Part shown: piece by piece, positions 6,027 through 6,952 of the stretch
Layout: each line of letters opens with the position of its first letter
Numbering within the stretch: the stretch's first letter is position 1
DNA from: Bacteroidales bacterium
GTDB lineage: Bacteria > Bacteroidota > Bacteroidia > Bacteroidales > WCHB1-69
NCBI GenBank assembly: GCA_031254735.1
Contig: JAIRTU010000236.1
Location: 1-6,952, forward strand
Direction: 5' to 3'
DNA: 6,952 nucleotides
Position numbers and translations under genes: made by a program
Notes under the pieces: generated by a model
The model's input: only the letters and a program-made list of their open reading frames with translations
Databases searched by the model: none
What the model was told of the DNA's origin: nothing

Positions 6027-6091
6027 GACATCAAACAGAGACTTTTGAGTTTTTTGAAAAACATCTTGAAAGTTTTATAAACAAAAATACG

Positions 6092-6571
6092 ATGAATGTT
6101 GAAATCACAAAAGAACAGCTTGCGTTGTCGAAAGAAGCTCGCTACCGGGAACTGCTGAAAATGGCAGAAGGAATCATTTTTGGAGAAGACGATCCAACGG
6201 CTAATTTGGCAAATATTACGGCAGTTATCAAAGAATTGTTTGATTTTCTGTGGGTTGGATTTTACCTTGTCAAAGGCAATGAGTTGGTGTTGGGACCTTT
6301 TCAGGGTCCGCCGGCATGTACGCGAATCCGATACGGAAAAGGCGTTTGCGGAACGGCATGGAAAGAACAAAAAACCATTATTGTAGATGATGTGGAACAA
6401 TTTCCGGGGCATATTGCTTGCAGTTCGCGTTCTCGATCCGAAATGGTGATCCCCGTGTACGCTCGTGGTGAGGTATGTATGGTGTTGGACATCGACAGCG
6501 AAACGGTAAAGGCTTTTGATGAAATCGATCGGCACTATTTGGAAGAAATGTTGCTTTTGTTGAAATGCTAA
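6092..6571 (+). CDS. msrC: Free methionine-(R)-sulfoxide reductase (GAF-domain MsrC)
   Basis: Reduces free L-methionine-(R)-S-oxide to methionine in the cytoplasm, an oxidative-damage repair step normally recharged by thioredoxin. The 159-residue protein is a single GAF domain, typical of the family. Three cysteines are placed exactly as in the E. coli enzyme: C76 in GPFQGPPACTRI, C86 in GKGVCGTAW and C110 in GHIACSSRSRSE, with spacings 10 and 24 matching E. coli C84, C94 and C118. Of these, C110 corresponds to the proposed catalytic residue and the other two to resolving residues. WVGFYLV (54-60) and LDIDSE (132-137) are further family landmarks. The start ATG 6092 follows an A-rich leader. 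An upstream promoter is not clear. A response regulator of a family linked to oxidative stress lies in the same window, but nothing in the sequence ties the two together. Confidence 0.95.
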   Translation: MNVEITKEQLALSKEARYRELLKMAEGIIFGEDDPTANLANITAVIKELFDFLWVGFYLVKGNELVLGPFQGPPACTRIRYGKGVCGTAWKEQKTIIVDDVEQFPGHIACSSRSRSEMVIPVYARGEVCMVLDIDSETVKAFDEIDRHYLEEMLLLLKC

Positions 6572-6616
6572 ACTCCTGTTTTTTATTTTGTTCTGTAAAA
6601 AATCTGCAAACAAACC

Positions 6617-6952
6617 ATGACACAATCTTTGTTATATATTATCAGCAACCATTCATTGGATTTTTCGGACAAAGAAAAATGTATTGACGCAATCAAAAGT
6701 CAAAATATTGAATGGGCGTTGGAAGAGTATCTGTTTTTTGTTTCTCATCTTACAAACACCAAACCGCCAAAATCGCAGTCGGTGCAACTTACGCAGATAA
6801 ATCATGACGAGATTTGGTTTCTTGTGAACGATATACATATAAAAATCGGGAAACATATCATACAGTGGAAGTTTCCGTTTATTTTTCGTTCGTTTTTCGA
6901 TTATCTTCCGCTGCAAAAAGGAGTTGAAACGCTGCTTGCAACATGGTTTTCT
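6617..6952 (+). CDS. Start of an unrecognised gene, cut by the window end
   Basis: An open frame begins at ATG 6617 and runs 112 codons to the end of the window with no stop. It begins MTQSLLYIISNHSLDFSDKE and is rich in aromatic and aliphatic residues (for example EEYLFFVSHL, IIQWKFPFIFRSFFDYLPL). I see no signal peptide, no clear transmembrane helix and no motif that I can name. It starts 45 bp after msrC on the same strand. A near-promoter TATTTTG at 6584-6590 is one base short of the TAnnTTTG consensus, so it may have its own promoter or be read from msrC. The open frame and its codon pattern favour a real gene over the antisense frame in the same place, which gives an implausible Lys/Arg/Phe-rich peptide. 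Confidence 0.65.
   Translation, partial: MTQSLLYIISNHSLDFSDKEKCIDAIKSQNIEWALEEYLFFVSHLTNTKPPKSQSVQLTQINHDEIWFLVNDIHIKIGKHIIQWKFPFIFRSFFDYLPLQKGVETLLATWFS

Noticed and set aside
6011..6625. A 204-codon open frame on the minus strand opposite msrC
   Set aside because: msrC on the plus strand has the three diagnostic cysteines and the family signature. The antisense product has no recognisable features.

Overview
The window looks like a piece of a Bacteroidales (phylum Bacteroidota) chromosome. Three things point there. Most genes encode proteins that resemble Bacteroidales families, above all an RprX/RprY two-component pair. Several upstream regions carry the Bacteroidota -7 promoter element TAnnTTTG. 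Start codons have A/T-rich leaders with little Shine-Dalgarno sequence. The content is mostly housekeeping; I see no insertion sequence, phage gene, CRISPR array or integrase.

Left part, minus strand (about 1-2560). Read in the direction of transcription, the order is sensor kinase rprX (2488 to 962), response regulator rprY (910 to 203), then tRNA-Ser(GCT) (88 to 2, with its 3' end at the window edge). The 114 bp between rprY and the tRNA hold a perfect 10-bp inverted repeat that encloses three short hairpins and a -7 box. The region upstream of rprX carries four AATACA direct repeats spaced 11, 11 and 10 bp, plus an inverted copy. That layout suits an OmpR-family regulator, so autoregulation by RprY is an attractive inference.

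Divergent intergenic region (2489-2831). It holds a -7 element facing each way, and both share the same 10-mer TGTATTTTTG. It also contains a partly duplicated block.

Right part, plus strand (2832-6952). A small membrane-anchored protein with two PASTA domains is followed 12 bp later by trmB (tRNA m7G46 methyltransferase), very likely as one transcript. After a G+C-rich hairpin comes a 594-residue carboxyltransferase of the oxaloacetate decarboxylase alpha / pyruvate carboxylase type. Its active-site residues look intact, but its C-terminal biotinyl-like domain lacks the biotin-accepting lysine. Next is msrC (free methionine-(R)-sulfoxide reductase) with all three characteristic cysteines. 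Last is the start of an unrecognised gene that runs off the end.

The points most worth checking are the phased repeats upstream of rprX, the lysine-less biotinyl domain, and the nested inverted repeats between rprY and tRNA-Ser. I found no clear evidence of a wholly new multi-gene system.
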